Source: Glandiceps talaboti
Lineage: Eukaryota; Hemichordata; Enteropneusta; Spengelidae
Reading direction: 5' to 3'
NCBI RefSeq assembly: GCF_964340395.1
Contig: NC_135555.1
Span: 23,517,725-23,581,724, forward strand
DNA length: 64,000 nt
The notes under the pieces are model-generated. The model saw only the letters and a list, made by a program, of their open reading frames with translations. It did not search any database and had not been told where the DNA came from. Below, one piece after another: positions 25,474-37,612 of the stretch (position 1 is the first letter of the stretch; each line of letters starts with the position of its first letter). The translations under genes were made by a program, and so were the position numbers.

Positions 25474-28400
25474 TGTAATCACAATAGTATAGTAGAGTAC
25501 TTTAACACCAGATATAGAGTTGTCCGGGAGACCTTGAGCATGGCGTTGACGTGATTTCATATCATTTCTACGTTGCTAGATTAAGACTCTGTGCACCTTT
25601 GACTTTTCGGTGTGAAGTCACTTTGTACTTTAAACACGACAGGCAGTAAATAAACCAATACATGGATAGTTAGTACATGCATGTTTATGAAGATTCGATG
25701 TCTTGAATATTCAGCAATTCGATATATAATCTCCAGGTGTATATAATGTCCTGTATTTAACATATTCGCACTCACTATAATGAGGTCCCGTCTAGTAGAG
25801 CCAGTGTATTATGTACAGTTTACGTAAACGTACCGAGTCTCGGAAAGAGAAAGCATCATGACGGTGAGGGACAAAAAAAAAGAACACTGGGGCTGTTCAT
25901 AGTGTGGCGAAAACATTTCAGTAAATATGAAGTGAAGGAAAAGGGATTGACCAATGACGTCATCGTCGTATATGAGTATCGAGGTTTACCAATTACTAGA
26001 CATAATTCAACATTGTCTAGATAGTTGGAATGATATACAAACATTGTGAATTAAAAGTAACCACACAAAGAATTTACGTAATTATACATCTTGTAGGAGT
26101 CCCCTTCAAGCTCTGTGACTCAATCCTGGGACGCAATGTAGCCCCTTTAATGACTACCGCGTGTTTTGCGTTATTCATTGTCAAGTTTATGCGCATGACG
26201 CACTCGGTAGGAACGAAATATACAAATTAATAATAAGGTACAATTGATGGCTTCGACTTTTGTTCGGCAACCTTCGGAGAACAGATCTAGGTCTTGGGTC
26301 AAAGATTAGACATAGTCCAGTTGTTCATCCTATAATGCTTTAATTGTATCCTCATGATCAAAAAGAATTGTGACTCTTGTACGTTTTATTACACTCTGGT
26401 TATATTCAGTCAAACTTTGTCATATTTTCAATAGCGGCCTACTTTTTATTTAGTAATGGAGATCTGCTATAATAGTCGGCAGTATGCAGATGGATGGACA
26501 ATGACTGAATGTAATAAGTGCCATCAAGGTTGTGGATAGGAACTGGTACACGTAACGCGTATTTTGTATTAGGAATTGGTTATTTTGACTTTTTCGCAAT
26601 ATGAACAGAGGACAGATGCTTACGACTGTTTCAATACCCCCCCCCCCCTCGTAAAGTCGTTTTGATGAATGTGTATGTAGTTGTGTGGGTGGGTTGATAT
26701 AGACAGACACAGGAGAAAGTGAATATTACTACTTGAATGCTTTACTACGGAATGATACTTTCCGTAAGCTTATGTATTAATTTTCTTTGCATTTGTGGTT
26801 AGTTTTTGTATATTTATATAAAGTTTTCTTGTCCGTTTCGACGGTTTCTTTCTTGACTATTGGAGTCTCGTAATCCCCGAGATCTTTGTAATAACGATTG
26901 TTGACGCACACACACAAGTCAGAGAACTTAGTTGCCAGGGCAACAAAAATACCGTACGGTCACGTGTATCATCTATTATTCGTTCGATGACGATTCCATA
27001 ATTCGGTTGTGAGCGGAGACGATGAAAGCGGCGGCACAGTCCTCTCTCCAAAATGCCACAGAAATTCATCAATTTGTAAGTACATGGATTCAAAATACTC
27101 AAAATTCATTTTCTCTTTATGTTATGAGATCATGAAAGGTGCATATATCCAGGGCAGACTCGCAGTCATCATTACTTACGACTAAAAAACAAAAGTAGGC
27201 GAGGGGATTTTACACATCGTCTCGAAAACAAGCGTGACTACCATTTTCAACACAGAGGGCGCAGTCCACTAAACATTATTTTTCATATGCGGAATCATAG
27301 GCAATTTGTATCAAGGACCGAGTTAGTATCATCTGAAAACGCATATGAAGTCTCCGATTGACCTAACTTTACATCATTGTCGTTTATCTTCCTAATGCAG
27401 AAATCACAAGTTCGTGCGGTACAGTCAGGACATTCGATGCAAATGAGCATACGGTCAGAGTTGAATCACGTCAAATGGCGCGCTATTTCATGCGTTTTTT
27501 CGAGATGCTATCTACATAACAATGCAGTGTTATTTTAGATGTGCTCCATGTACAATGTTGTAAAGTCACTGTACAATCTACAAGTGACCTACTCGCATGT
27601 TTTGTACCGTCAAAAAAACATAGTTTTATGTGAGATTTTTCATAATACTGTTTTGTTTGATCGATGTTCATTTCAAGATTTCCCAGTTTCATTTCTGTGA
27701 AGAAAACATACCTCTCATAAAATGGCCTGGGCTAAGAGAAAGGCGCACGGGCTAAACATATCACATGCATCATTCGATTTGTTATTAAATTGTACTCCGA
27801 TGAAGCCCTGCAACATAAAATCTGTCCATGCAATGATACTCAACTATATCTCTGGACGGACATGTAACCTTGTCTGTGTATAGAAATTTAGTGCTACGTA
27901 CTCTTGACTAATGTAGGTTTTATTGGCTCGTTTTCCATCCGTATACAAATAAAATGTTATCAAAAGGTATCGTGCTAAATATCAAACGCGCAGTTAATAA
28001 CTTTATGCAAATTCACGAAATTTGACCGATTTAATTTTGCCGATAAAGTAAAATGACAGTCAAACTTTCAAGCCAATTTTTATATTCGATAATTCAGTTT
28101 TAGTCATCATCGATCAGCTAGGAGTTATAATTTCTATGCAATATTTTAAAAATAATAAACACAGTTGGCCCATTTTCCAGATATAAATTTCATCTCATGT
28201 GATTTTCTTGTTGCTTGTTTATGTGTAAACATGTTTTTCATCAAAGAACATTTCACTTTACATATATTTTTTTGTGTCGAAAATATGTCACTTGGATAAG
28301 TCATGATGCACTCTGTGATCAATCGATAAAAATGTTGTAATTCTTTCCGAACATTTGCTGGAATTTAAACTTCTCAGAGAGCCTTACTCATAATAATGTT

Positions 28401-31400
28401 TGTCATGTTGTATTTAAAGATTCAAACTCTATAAAAGCATCAAATTCTATGAATATTTAGACCGAAGTATGATTTCAACGTTATTGCACGATAAATATGC
28501 GCAGACAGGCTGCGCAGACGAATGTCTAGACTGTATCATGCAGTAATATTTAATAAATTTTGGGATTTTTCTCAAGATTCCCATCGAATATAAACCTACT
28601 ACGGCAGGCGATGGGCGGCATGTGGCGTTCATGTTTTCGCCACTAATAAACGCAGAGATCTAGAGATGTATGACATTTTTATGCTCACTTTAACGAATGA
28701 AATCTATTTGGTTAGCTGTTGAAAATAAATCAAAAATTACACAAAATGTATAGATTCGCCTTGAGCCACTTTTGTGCCAGAAAAGTATTTCTCAAAACGT
28801 TAAACAATGAAAGATGCAATTGGAAAAACGACCAAAATGAGTTCTTGCTTTCAGTGATGAGTGATATGGTGATCTACATCAACATCATGTTGAAACTATG
28901 CAAAAGGCTGACGGATTCATAAAAAAAACACGAGAACAATTATGTAATTTCAACCAACTCGGTGTTGACGTAACCTTAAGCTGCTATTTTCATCGTCTAA
29001 GCAAACAACCTTAGAGAATGTAAAATAAGACAATGTACAGCCCCCCCCCCCCCTCTAGAGATGTTACAAGAAATAAAGCTCCTCCCCATCCCCATTCACT
29101 CCATCGAACTCCGATCATTGACGTAATTATTTTAAGTTTACCAAATCTGGATAAATGATAAAGATCTACCTAAACGGTTGGTTTAGTGCTGGTAACCTCA
29201 CAAAAACTTGTGATATGTTTATATTGATCCTGTCAAAAGAAGCTCTAGATAGATGGTAAAGATCTATCCCAACGGTGGGTCAAGTGCTGGTAACCTCTGA
29301 CCCCATACTATTTACGAAATCTTGGAATATTCAAATTTATCCTGTCAAAAGAAGGTGAAATCTGGATAGATGGTACAGATCTATCCCGACAGTGGGTTAA
29401 GTGCTGGTAACCTCTGACCCCATATTATTTACAAAATATTGTGATACATGTATGTTTAATTATCCTGTCAAAAGAAGGTGAAATCTGGATAGATGGTAAA
29501 GATCTATCCCAACGGTGGGTCAAGTGCTGGTAACCTCTGACCCCATACTATTTACGACATCTTGGAATAATCAAATTTATCCTGTCAAAAGAAGCTGAAA
29601 TCTGGATAGATGGTAAAGATCTATCCCAACGGTGGGTCAAGTGCTGGTAACCTCTGACCCCATACTATTTACGACATCTTGGAATATTCAAATTTATCCT
29701 GTCAATAGAAGATGAAATCTGGATTGATGGTAAAGATCTATCCCAACGGTGGGTCAAGTGCTGGTAACCTCTGACCCCAACTTATTTACAAAATCTTGTG
29801 ATATGCTTATTTATCGTGTCAAAAGAAGATGGAATATGGATAGATGGTAAAGATCTATCCCAACGGTGGGTCAAGTGCTGGTAACCTCTGACCCCAACCT
29901 ATTTACAAAATCTTGTGATATGCTTATTTATCCTGTCAAAAGAAGATGGAATATGGATAGATGGTAAAGATCTATCCCAACGGTGGGTTTAGTGCTGGTA
30001 ACCTCTGACCCCATATTATTTACAAAATATTGTGATATGTTTATTTATCGTGTCAAAAGAAGATGGAATATGGATAGATGGTAAAGATCTATCCCAACGG
30101 TGGGTCAAGTGCTGGTAACCTCTGACCCCGTATTATTTACGACATCTTGGAATATTCAAATTTATCCTGTCAAAAGAAGGTGAAATCTGGATAGATGGTA
30201 AAGATCTATCCCGACGGTGGGTGAAGTGCTGGTAACCTCTGACCCCGTATTATTTACAAAATATTGTGATGTGTTTAATTATCCTGTTAAAAGAAGATGA
30301 AATCTGGATAGATGGTAAAGATCTATCCCAACGGTGGGTTAAGTGCTGGTAACCTCTGACCCCAACCTATTTACAAAATCTTGTGATATGTTTATTTATC
30401 GTGTCAAAAGAAGATGGAATACGGATAGATGGTAAAGATCTATCCCAACGGTGGGTCAAGTGCTGGTAACCTCTGACCCCAACCTATTTACAAAATCTTG
30501 TGATATGTTTATTTATCGTGTCAAAAGAAGATGGAATATGGATAGATGGTAAAGATCTATCCCAACGGTGGGTCAAGTGCTGGTAACCTCTGACCCCAAC
30601 CTATTTACAAAATATTGTGATATGTTTATTTATCGTGTCAAAAGAAGATGGAATATGGATAGATGGTAAAGATCTATCCCAACGGTGGGTTAAGTGCTGG
30701 TAACCTCTGACCCCGTATTATTTACGACATCTTGGAATATTCAAATTTATCGTGTCAAAAGAAGGTGAAATCTGGATAGATGGTAAAGATCTATCCCGAC
30801 GGTGGGTGAAGTGCTGGTAACCTCTGACCCCGTATTATTTACAAAATATTGTGATGTGTTTAATAATCCTGTCAAAAGAAGATGAAATCTGGATAGAATG
30901 TAAAGATCTATCCCAACGGTGGGTCACGTGCTGGTAACCTCTGACCCCGTATTATTTACGAAATCTTGGAATATTCAAATTTATCCTGTCAAAAGAAGGT
31001 GAAATCTGGATAGAATGTAAAGATCTATCCCAACGGTGGGTCACGTGCTGGTAACCTCTGACCCCGTATTATTTACGAAATCTTGGAATATTCAAATTTA
31101 TCCTGTCAAAAGAAGGTGAAATCTGGATAGATGGTAAAGATCTATCCCAACGGTGGGTTAAGTGCTGGTAAACTCTAATACCTGTTTTATCATACCTCGT
31201 TACTGTGATGCTATAAGTTTTGGTTTGGGTGAGAAAACACCCCATAGCTGGACAGAGCATTGGTAAAATCCTCCCTCCCTGCCTTAAACTGTTTGGCGTG
31301 TAAATGTTTGGCATGAAGGAAGGGTTGGGTAGTCGACTCGCAGCAAATAATCAGTATTTGTAAGTCAAGATTAAGAATTACATTGTTACTTCTGAATCAG

Positions 31401-31668
31401 TAAGTAATTGTGCATTTTAGTAATTTCTGTATTTTTTTGGCATCAACATTTATTTGCAATAAAGACAACTCTGTCAAAGTTTGAGGTACATTGTATATAT
31501 TGTTGTGACGTGTTTTATTTTATGTGTTGGCTATACCCAATCTAGACTGTAAGATACATCGTGTCACTCTGCCCTCACCGGCTTGGTGTGTGGGGGCGCC
31601 CGTCACGGCACACCTTACTGACTATACTTACTCCTGATCACAAAAAAATAACAGGTAATGAAGACATT
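25474..31668. repeat. Copy A of a tandem segmental duplication (about 6.2 kb)
   Basis: The segment aligns with 31768-37612 in the same orientation. Shared landmarks in order: the start (GTGTAATCA...AGAGTACTT), CCGGGAGACCTTGAGCATG, the inverse-oriented phrase around 27000 (CCACAGAAATTCATCAATTT followed by GTAAGTAC), the CGGCAGGCGATGGGCGGCATG box at 28600, the satellite array at 29130-31175, and the common right part ending CCTGATCACAA...AATAACAGG. Copy A has about 1.1 kb (roughly 27410-28540) that copy B lacks. No gene is recognised inside. It could be a tandem genomic duplication or two adjacent insertions of a non-autonomous element with internal tandem repeats. Confidence 0.85.
29130..31175. 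repeat. Satellite array, about 117-bp period, about 18 units (copy A)
   Basis: Each unit carries GGTAAAGATCTATCCCAACG, then GTGCTGGTAACCTCTGACCC, then a variable TATTATTTAC-type spacer and TCCTGTCAAAAGAAG. The invariant core contains the palindrome AGATCT. Spacer variants (GAAATCTTGGAATATTC versus AAAATATTGTGATATG) alternate between units, suggesting higher-order amplification of two or three subtypes. Frames through it are not genes. Confidence 0.97.
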
Positions 31669-34059
31669 GAGTGTGTTCCATAGTAAAAGTCTGCATGCCA
31701 TACCAACAATTAGATTACATCACAGGTGAGGAGTCGACTGGACATCCAAATACATATTCAGTGCAGTGTAATCATCATATGTTAGAGTACTTAACACCAG
31801 ATATAGCGTTGTCATGTGTCCGGGAGACCTTGAGCATGTCGTTGACGCGATTTCATATCATTTCTGTGTTGCCCAGTCAAGACTCCGCGCACTTTGCCTT
31901 TACAGTGCGAAGTCACCTACTAGTTCTTTAACACGGTAGACAGTAAATAAATCTATACATAGATAGATATAGATAGATAATACATGTTTAGGAAGATTCG
32001 ATGTCTTGAATATTCAGCAATTCGATATATATGATAAAATAATTTCCAGGTGACAAATGTCCTGCATTTAATATATTTACACTCACCGAAATGAGGTCCC
32101 GTCTAGTAGTGCCAGTGTATTACAGTTTACGTAAACGTCCCGAGTCTCAGAAAAGAATGTATCATGACGGTGAGGGACAAAAAAAAACACGGGCTGTTCA
32201 TAGTGTGGCGAAAACATTTCAGTAAATATGAAGTGAAGGAAAAGGGATTGACCAATGACGTCATCGTCGTATATGAGTATCGAGGTTTACCAATTACTAG
32301 ATATAATTCAACATTGTATAGGTAGTTGGAATGATATAAGAACATTGTGAATTAAAAGTAACCACACAAAGAATTTACATAATTATATATCTTGTAGGAG
32401 TCCCCTTCAAGCTCTATGACTCAATCCTGGGACGCAATGTAGCCCCTTTATTGACTACCGCGTGTTTTGCGTTATTCATTGTCAAATTTATGCGTACGAC
32501 GCACTCGGTAGGAACGAAATATTAAAGGTGCAATCGAGGGTTTCGGCTTTTATTTGGCAACCTTCGGAAAACAAACCCAATCGAGGTCTTGTTCATAGTC
32601 CAGGTGTTCATCCTATCAAATGTTATAATTGTATCCTCATGATCAAAACGAGAAAAACATGGGGGAATTGTGACTCTTGTACGTTTTATTACACTCTGCT
32701 GGTTATATTGAGTCAAACTTTGTCATATTTTCAATAGTGGCATACTTTTTATTTAGTAATGGAGATCTGCTATAATAGTCGGCAGTATGTATGGACAATG
32801 ATGTCCTGAATGTAATAAGTGAAATCAAGGTTGTGAATTGCAACTGGTACACGTAACGCGTATCTTATATTAAGAATTTTTACGATTTTGACTTTTTCGC
32901 AATATGAACAGAGGACAGATCTCGATGCTTACGGCTGTTTCAATACCCCCCCCCCCCACCCCTAAAGTCTTTTTGATGGATGTGTATGTAGTTTTGTGAG
33001 TGTGTTGATATAGACAGAAACAGAAGGCAGTGTTTACTACTTGAATGCTTACTACGGAATGATACTTTCCGATAAGCTTTTGTTTACGTAATATGTATTG
33101 ATTTTCTTTGCATTTGTGGCTGTTTTTGCATATTTATATATTAAAGTTTTCTTGTCAGTTTTATTGTCGGTTTATTTCTTGACCATTTGAGTCTCGTAAT
33201 CCCCGAGATCTTTGTAATAACGATTGTTGATGCGCACACACAAGTCAGAGAACGTAGTTGCCAGGGGCAACAAAAATACCGTACGGTCACGTGTATCATC
33301 ATCTATTATTCGTTCGATGACGATTCCATCATTCGGTTGTGACCGAAGGCGATGAAAGCGGCGACACAGTCCTCTCTCCAAAATGCCACAGAAATTCATC
33401 AATTTGTAAGTACATGGATTCAAAATATTCAAAATTCATTTTCTCTTTATGTTACGGAGGTCATGAAAGGTGCATATATCCAGGGCAGACTCGCAGCCAT
33501 CATTACTTACGACTAAAAAACAAAAGTAGGCGAGGGGATTTTACACATCGTTATGAAAACAAGCGTTACTACCATTCTCAACACAGAGGGCGCAATCCAC
33601 TAAGCATTATTCTTCATATGCGGAATCACAGACAAATATATATTGCCTGTGGCGGAATACAATTTTTTTTCAAGGACAGAGTTAGTATCATCTGAAAACG
33701 TCCATGAAGTCTCCGATTGACCTAATTTTTAATCATTTTCGTCTATCTTCCTAATGCAAGTTCGATTTCGTGCAGTAATATTTAGGATTTTAATATTTAG
33801 GATTTTTCCAATATTCCCCATCGAAAATTTACCTGCCGCGGCAGGCGATGGGCGGCATGCGGCGTTCCTCTTTTCGCCATGTAGGTGATACTAATAAATA
33901 CAGAGTTCTAGAGATGTATGACGATTTTATGCCCCTTTTAAGGCATAAAATCTATTTGGTTAGCTGTTGAAAATACAGCAAAATTTACACAAAATATATA
34001 AAATCGCCATCCCTACCTCTCTAAGGAACTTCGATCATTGACGTATAAGTAATTATTTT

Positions 34060-34607
34060 AAGCTTACCAAATCTGGTTAGATGGTAAAGATCTATCCCAA
34101 CGATGTGTTAAGTGCTGGTAACCTCAGACCCCATATTATTTACGGAATCTTGGAATATTCAACTTTATCGTGTCAAAAGAAGGTGAAATCTGTAGATGGT
34201 AAAGATCTATCCCGACGGTGGGCTACGCACTGGTAACCTTTGACCACATGCTATTTACGAAATCTTGTAATATTCAAATTTATCCTGTCAAAAGAAGATA
34301 GAATCTGGATAGATGGTAAAGATCTATCCCAACGGTGGGTTAAGTGCTGGTAACCTCTGACCCCATACTATTCATGAAATCTTGGAATATTCAACTTTAT
34401 CGTGTCAAAAGAAGGTGAAATCTGGATAGATGGTAAAGATCTATTCCAACGGTGGGTTAAGTGCTGGTAACCTCTGACCCCATATTATTTACGAAATCTT
34501 GGAATATTCAAATTTATCGTGTCAAAAGAAGGTGAAATCTGGATAGATGGTAAAGATCTATTCCAACGGTGGGTTAAGTGCTGGTAACCTCTGACCCCAT
34601 ATTATTT
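34060..34607. repeat. Satellite array, copy B, left part (about 5 units)
   Basis: Five units of the same ~117-bp repeat as at 29130-31175. The array stops mid-unit at ...CCCATATTATTT where the LINE begins, and resumes at 36543. Confidence 0.95.
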
Positions 34608-34610
34608 GTT

Positions 34611-36136
34611 TCTGAACAAGATGTTTTAAATGAAATCAAAACTTTAGACCCACGTAAAGCTGTTGGATACGACAATATTCACCCAAGACTTGTCACACAT
34701 GCTGCACATATCATCGCTCGTCCTCTTGCACACATCATCAATTGTTCACTGAGCCAAGGAATAGTCCCAAATTCTTTAAAAATAGCCAAAATAATGCCAA
34801 TTTATAAAAAAAAGGTGCAGCTGACAACGTCAGCAACTATAGACCAATTTCAATTCTCCCTACATTTAGTAAAATTATAGAGTCACTTGTAAATAAACAG
34901 TTTATCAATTATCTTGAAACTAAACATATTCTTTTAGATACACAATTTGGATTCCGAAAAAAATATAACACAAAATTGGCCCTTGCAGACCTGGTCTCTG
35001 ATATTAGTGAACAACTAGACAATGGATTCATCACCTTCGGCATTTTCATTGACCTAAAGAAAGCATTTGATACCATAAACCACGACATTTTAATTCATAA
35101 ATTAGAACATTATGGCATAAGAGGCATTCCACTACATTGGTTTAAAAACTACCTCACAAACCGACAGCAATACGTTACCATTGACAATGTATCATCCCCC
35201 TATAAACACATTGAATGTGGCGTCCCACAAGGATCGATTCTTGGCCCCATTCTTTTCTTAATATATATCAACGACATAGCAAATTCTACCAACTCATTCC
35301 AGTTTCGACTTTTCGCAGATGACACTAACTTATTCAAATCTATCGAAGGAAACGAAATTAATCTTACCCACATAAATGTAGATTTTCAGAAGGTGTGTGA
35401 TTGGTGTGGAGCGAACAAACTAACGGTCAATGTTGAAAAAACAAATTACATGGTCATCAAAACACCCCGTAAACCTGTGAACATAGAGGGTAGTTTGGGA
35501 ATAGATGGAAATGAATTGAACAACGTCTCCTCGACAACGTATCTTGGAGTTTCTCTTGACATCAATTTTAACTGGAAGTCCCACATCCAAAAAGTTGTCA
35601 AATCTATTGCCCCAAAGATCGGACTTATCTCACTACTCCGACACTTTATTCCGAAATCTATTCTTCTGTTATTGTACAACTCCCTAATTCTTCCACATAT
35701 AAGCTACTGTGTCGAAATCTGGGGGAATACTTACACTTCTTTCTTGGAACCAATATATTTACTACAAAAGAAATTTACACGTCTTATCACTTTCTCTGAC
35801 TTTCGTGCACACACTGACCCTTTATTCAAACAGCTACATATTTTACCAATTCATAAACTTTGTTCATTTCACACCTGCCTCTTTACTTTTGATTTGTTAC
35901 ACAATCACTTTGCCCATGATGTAAACCGCTATTTGGATACAATTTCACATTCCTATTCTACTCGTTCCGCTACACATCGCAATTTCTACGTACCCAAAGT
36001 TAACCTAACACAAAGTAAGCACAGTATAAGATATGCAGCCACTCATCACTGGAATTTATTACCAAGACACATTAAAGACATCACCGATAGGAATAGATTC
36101 AAATCAATTTTAAAGGCTCACCTGAGTAATTCATAG
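34611..36136 (+). pseudogene. Reverse transcriptase fragment with a frameshift
   Basis: The first frame (to about 34816) encodes EIKTLDPRKAVGYDNI and IMPIYKK, the start of an RT domain. An 8-A run at about 34806-34813 shifts the frame; the downstream frame then reads GAADNVSNYRPISI, TQFGFRKKYNT and the long open region to TAA at 36136. Numbering from 34976, visible RT motifs are FIDLKKAFDTI (about 24-34), GVPQGSILGP (82-91) and FADD (113-116), followed by the thumb and C-terminal region. There is no start codon or N-terminal endonuclease, so the copy cannot act on its own. Confidence 0.93.
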
Positions 36137-36447
36137 AAAACACATGACATGTATTTTTTTTTTCTTATTAGTATAAATTTTATTTAAATTATTGAGACAT
36201 GTACATATTTTGTACAATTATTGTTTCGTATTTGTAGATATCCCTTTCTTTTCTTACTTTTTGTTGCCCAGTTACACACTTGTATTTTTTTTTCTTCTAT
36301 ATTAATTTTATTTTGTCAGGGTCACAGACTAGACTAGTTCAGATCGAACTATTTCTGTGGCCCTCACCAGATATATTATCAAATCAACCTCCTTTTTGAA
36401 ATGTACATAAAAATGTTATCCTGTTTTATATCTGGTGAATAAACAAT

Positions 36448-36542
36448 TCAATTCAATTCAATTCAATTCAATTCAATTCAATTCATTCAATTCAATTCAA
36501 TTCAAAAATTCAATTCAAATTCAATTCAATTCAATTCAATTC
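36448..36542. repeat. (TTCAA)n 3' tail of the LINE
   Basis: About 18 pentamer units with a few interruptions directly after GAATAAACAA, marking the 3' end of the retrotransposon. Confidence 0.93.
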
Positions 36543-37130
36543 ATTTACGAAATCTTGGAATATTCAAATTTATCGTGTCAAAAGAAGATGAAATCTGGGT
36601 AGATGGTAAAGATCTATCCCGATGGTGGGTGAAGTGCTGGTAACCTCTCATCCTATATTATTCATGAAATCTTGTAATATTCAAATGTATCCTGTTAAAA
36701 CAAGGCGAAATCTAAATAGATGGTAAAGATCTATCCCAACGGTGGGTTTAAGTGCTGGTAACCTCTGACCACATATTATTTACGAAATCTTGGAATATTC
36801 AAATTTATCGTGTCAAAAGAAGGTAAAATCTGGATAGATGGTAAAGATCTATCCCAACGGTGGGTCAAGTGCTGGTAACCTCTGACCCCATAACATTCAT
36901 AAAATCGTGGAATATTCAAATTTATTCTCTCAAAAGAAGATGAAATCTGGATAGATGGTAAAGATCTATCCCAACGGTGGGTCAAGTGCTGGTAACCTCT
37001 GACCCCATAACATTCATAAAATCGTGGAATATTCAAATTTATTCTCTCAAAAGAAGATGAAATCTGGATAGATGGTAAAGATCTATCCCAACGGTGGGTT
37101 AAGTGCTGGTAACCTCTGACCTCATGTTAT
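36543..37130. repeat. Satellite array, copy B, right part (about 5 units)
   Basis: It resumes mid-unit immediately after the LINE tail with the same ~117-bp unit. Two neighbouring units near 36870-37050 are almost identical, including the CATAACATTCATAAAATCG spacer, so they look recently duplicated. Confidence 0.95.
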
Positions 37131-37612
37131 TCATAATACTTTTTTTTTAATCATACCTCGTTTCTGCTATATAAGTTTTGGTAGGAGTGAGAAAAACACC
37201 CCATAGCTGGACAGAGCATTGGTAAAACCCTACCTCCCTGCCTCCAACTGTTTGGCTTGTAAATAATTGGCAGGAAGGAAGGGTTGGGTAGCAGGCTAGC
37301 TGCAAATAATCAGTATTTGTATCTTAAGATTTAAAGACTATATTTGTACTTGTGATCAGTAAAGAATTGTGTATTTTAGTAATTCCATTATTTGTTGGCA
37401 ACAACAGTTATCAGTAATAAAGACAACTCTATCAAAGTTTGAGGTACATTGTATATATTGTTGTGATGTGTTTTATTTTATGTGTTGGCTATACCCAATC
37501 TAGACTGTAAGATACATCGTGTCACTGTGTGTGGGGGCACCCGTCACGGCACACCTTACTGACTATACTTACTCCTGATCACAATAGAATAACAGGTTAT
37601 GAAGACATAGAC

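Larger units (their letters stand above)
34608..36542 (+). mobile_element. 5'-truncated CR1/L2-like non-LTR retrotransposon
   Basis: The fragment starts inside the reverse transcriptase domain, with no endonuclease, and ends in a (TTCAA)n-type 3' tail at about 36448-36542. It is inserted in the satellite array: the unit breaks after ATTATTT and resumes with ATTTACGAAATC, so ATTT is a plausible 4-bp target duplication. Dead-on-arrival structure with a 3' microsatellite tail is typical of CR1/L2-type elements; the clade is inferred from that and from the RT motifs. Confidence 0.93.
31768..37612. repeat. Copy B of the tandem segmental duplication, interrupted by a LINE
   Basis: Same order of landmarks as copy A, about 98 bp downstream of copy A's end. 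It lacks the 1.1-kb stretch present in A (junction near 33765-33790), has about 10 satellite units instead of 18, and carries a 1.9-kb LINE insertion. Its right end (37130-37612) matches 31175-31668 apart from small indels, including loss of a CTGCCCTCACCGGCTTG-type segment. Confidence 0.85.
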
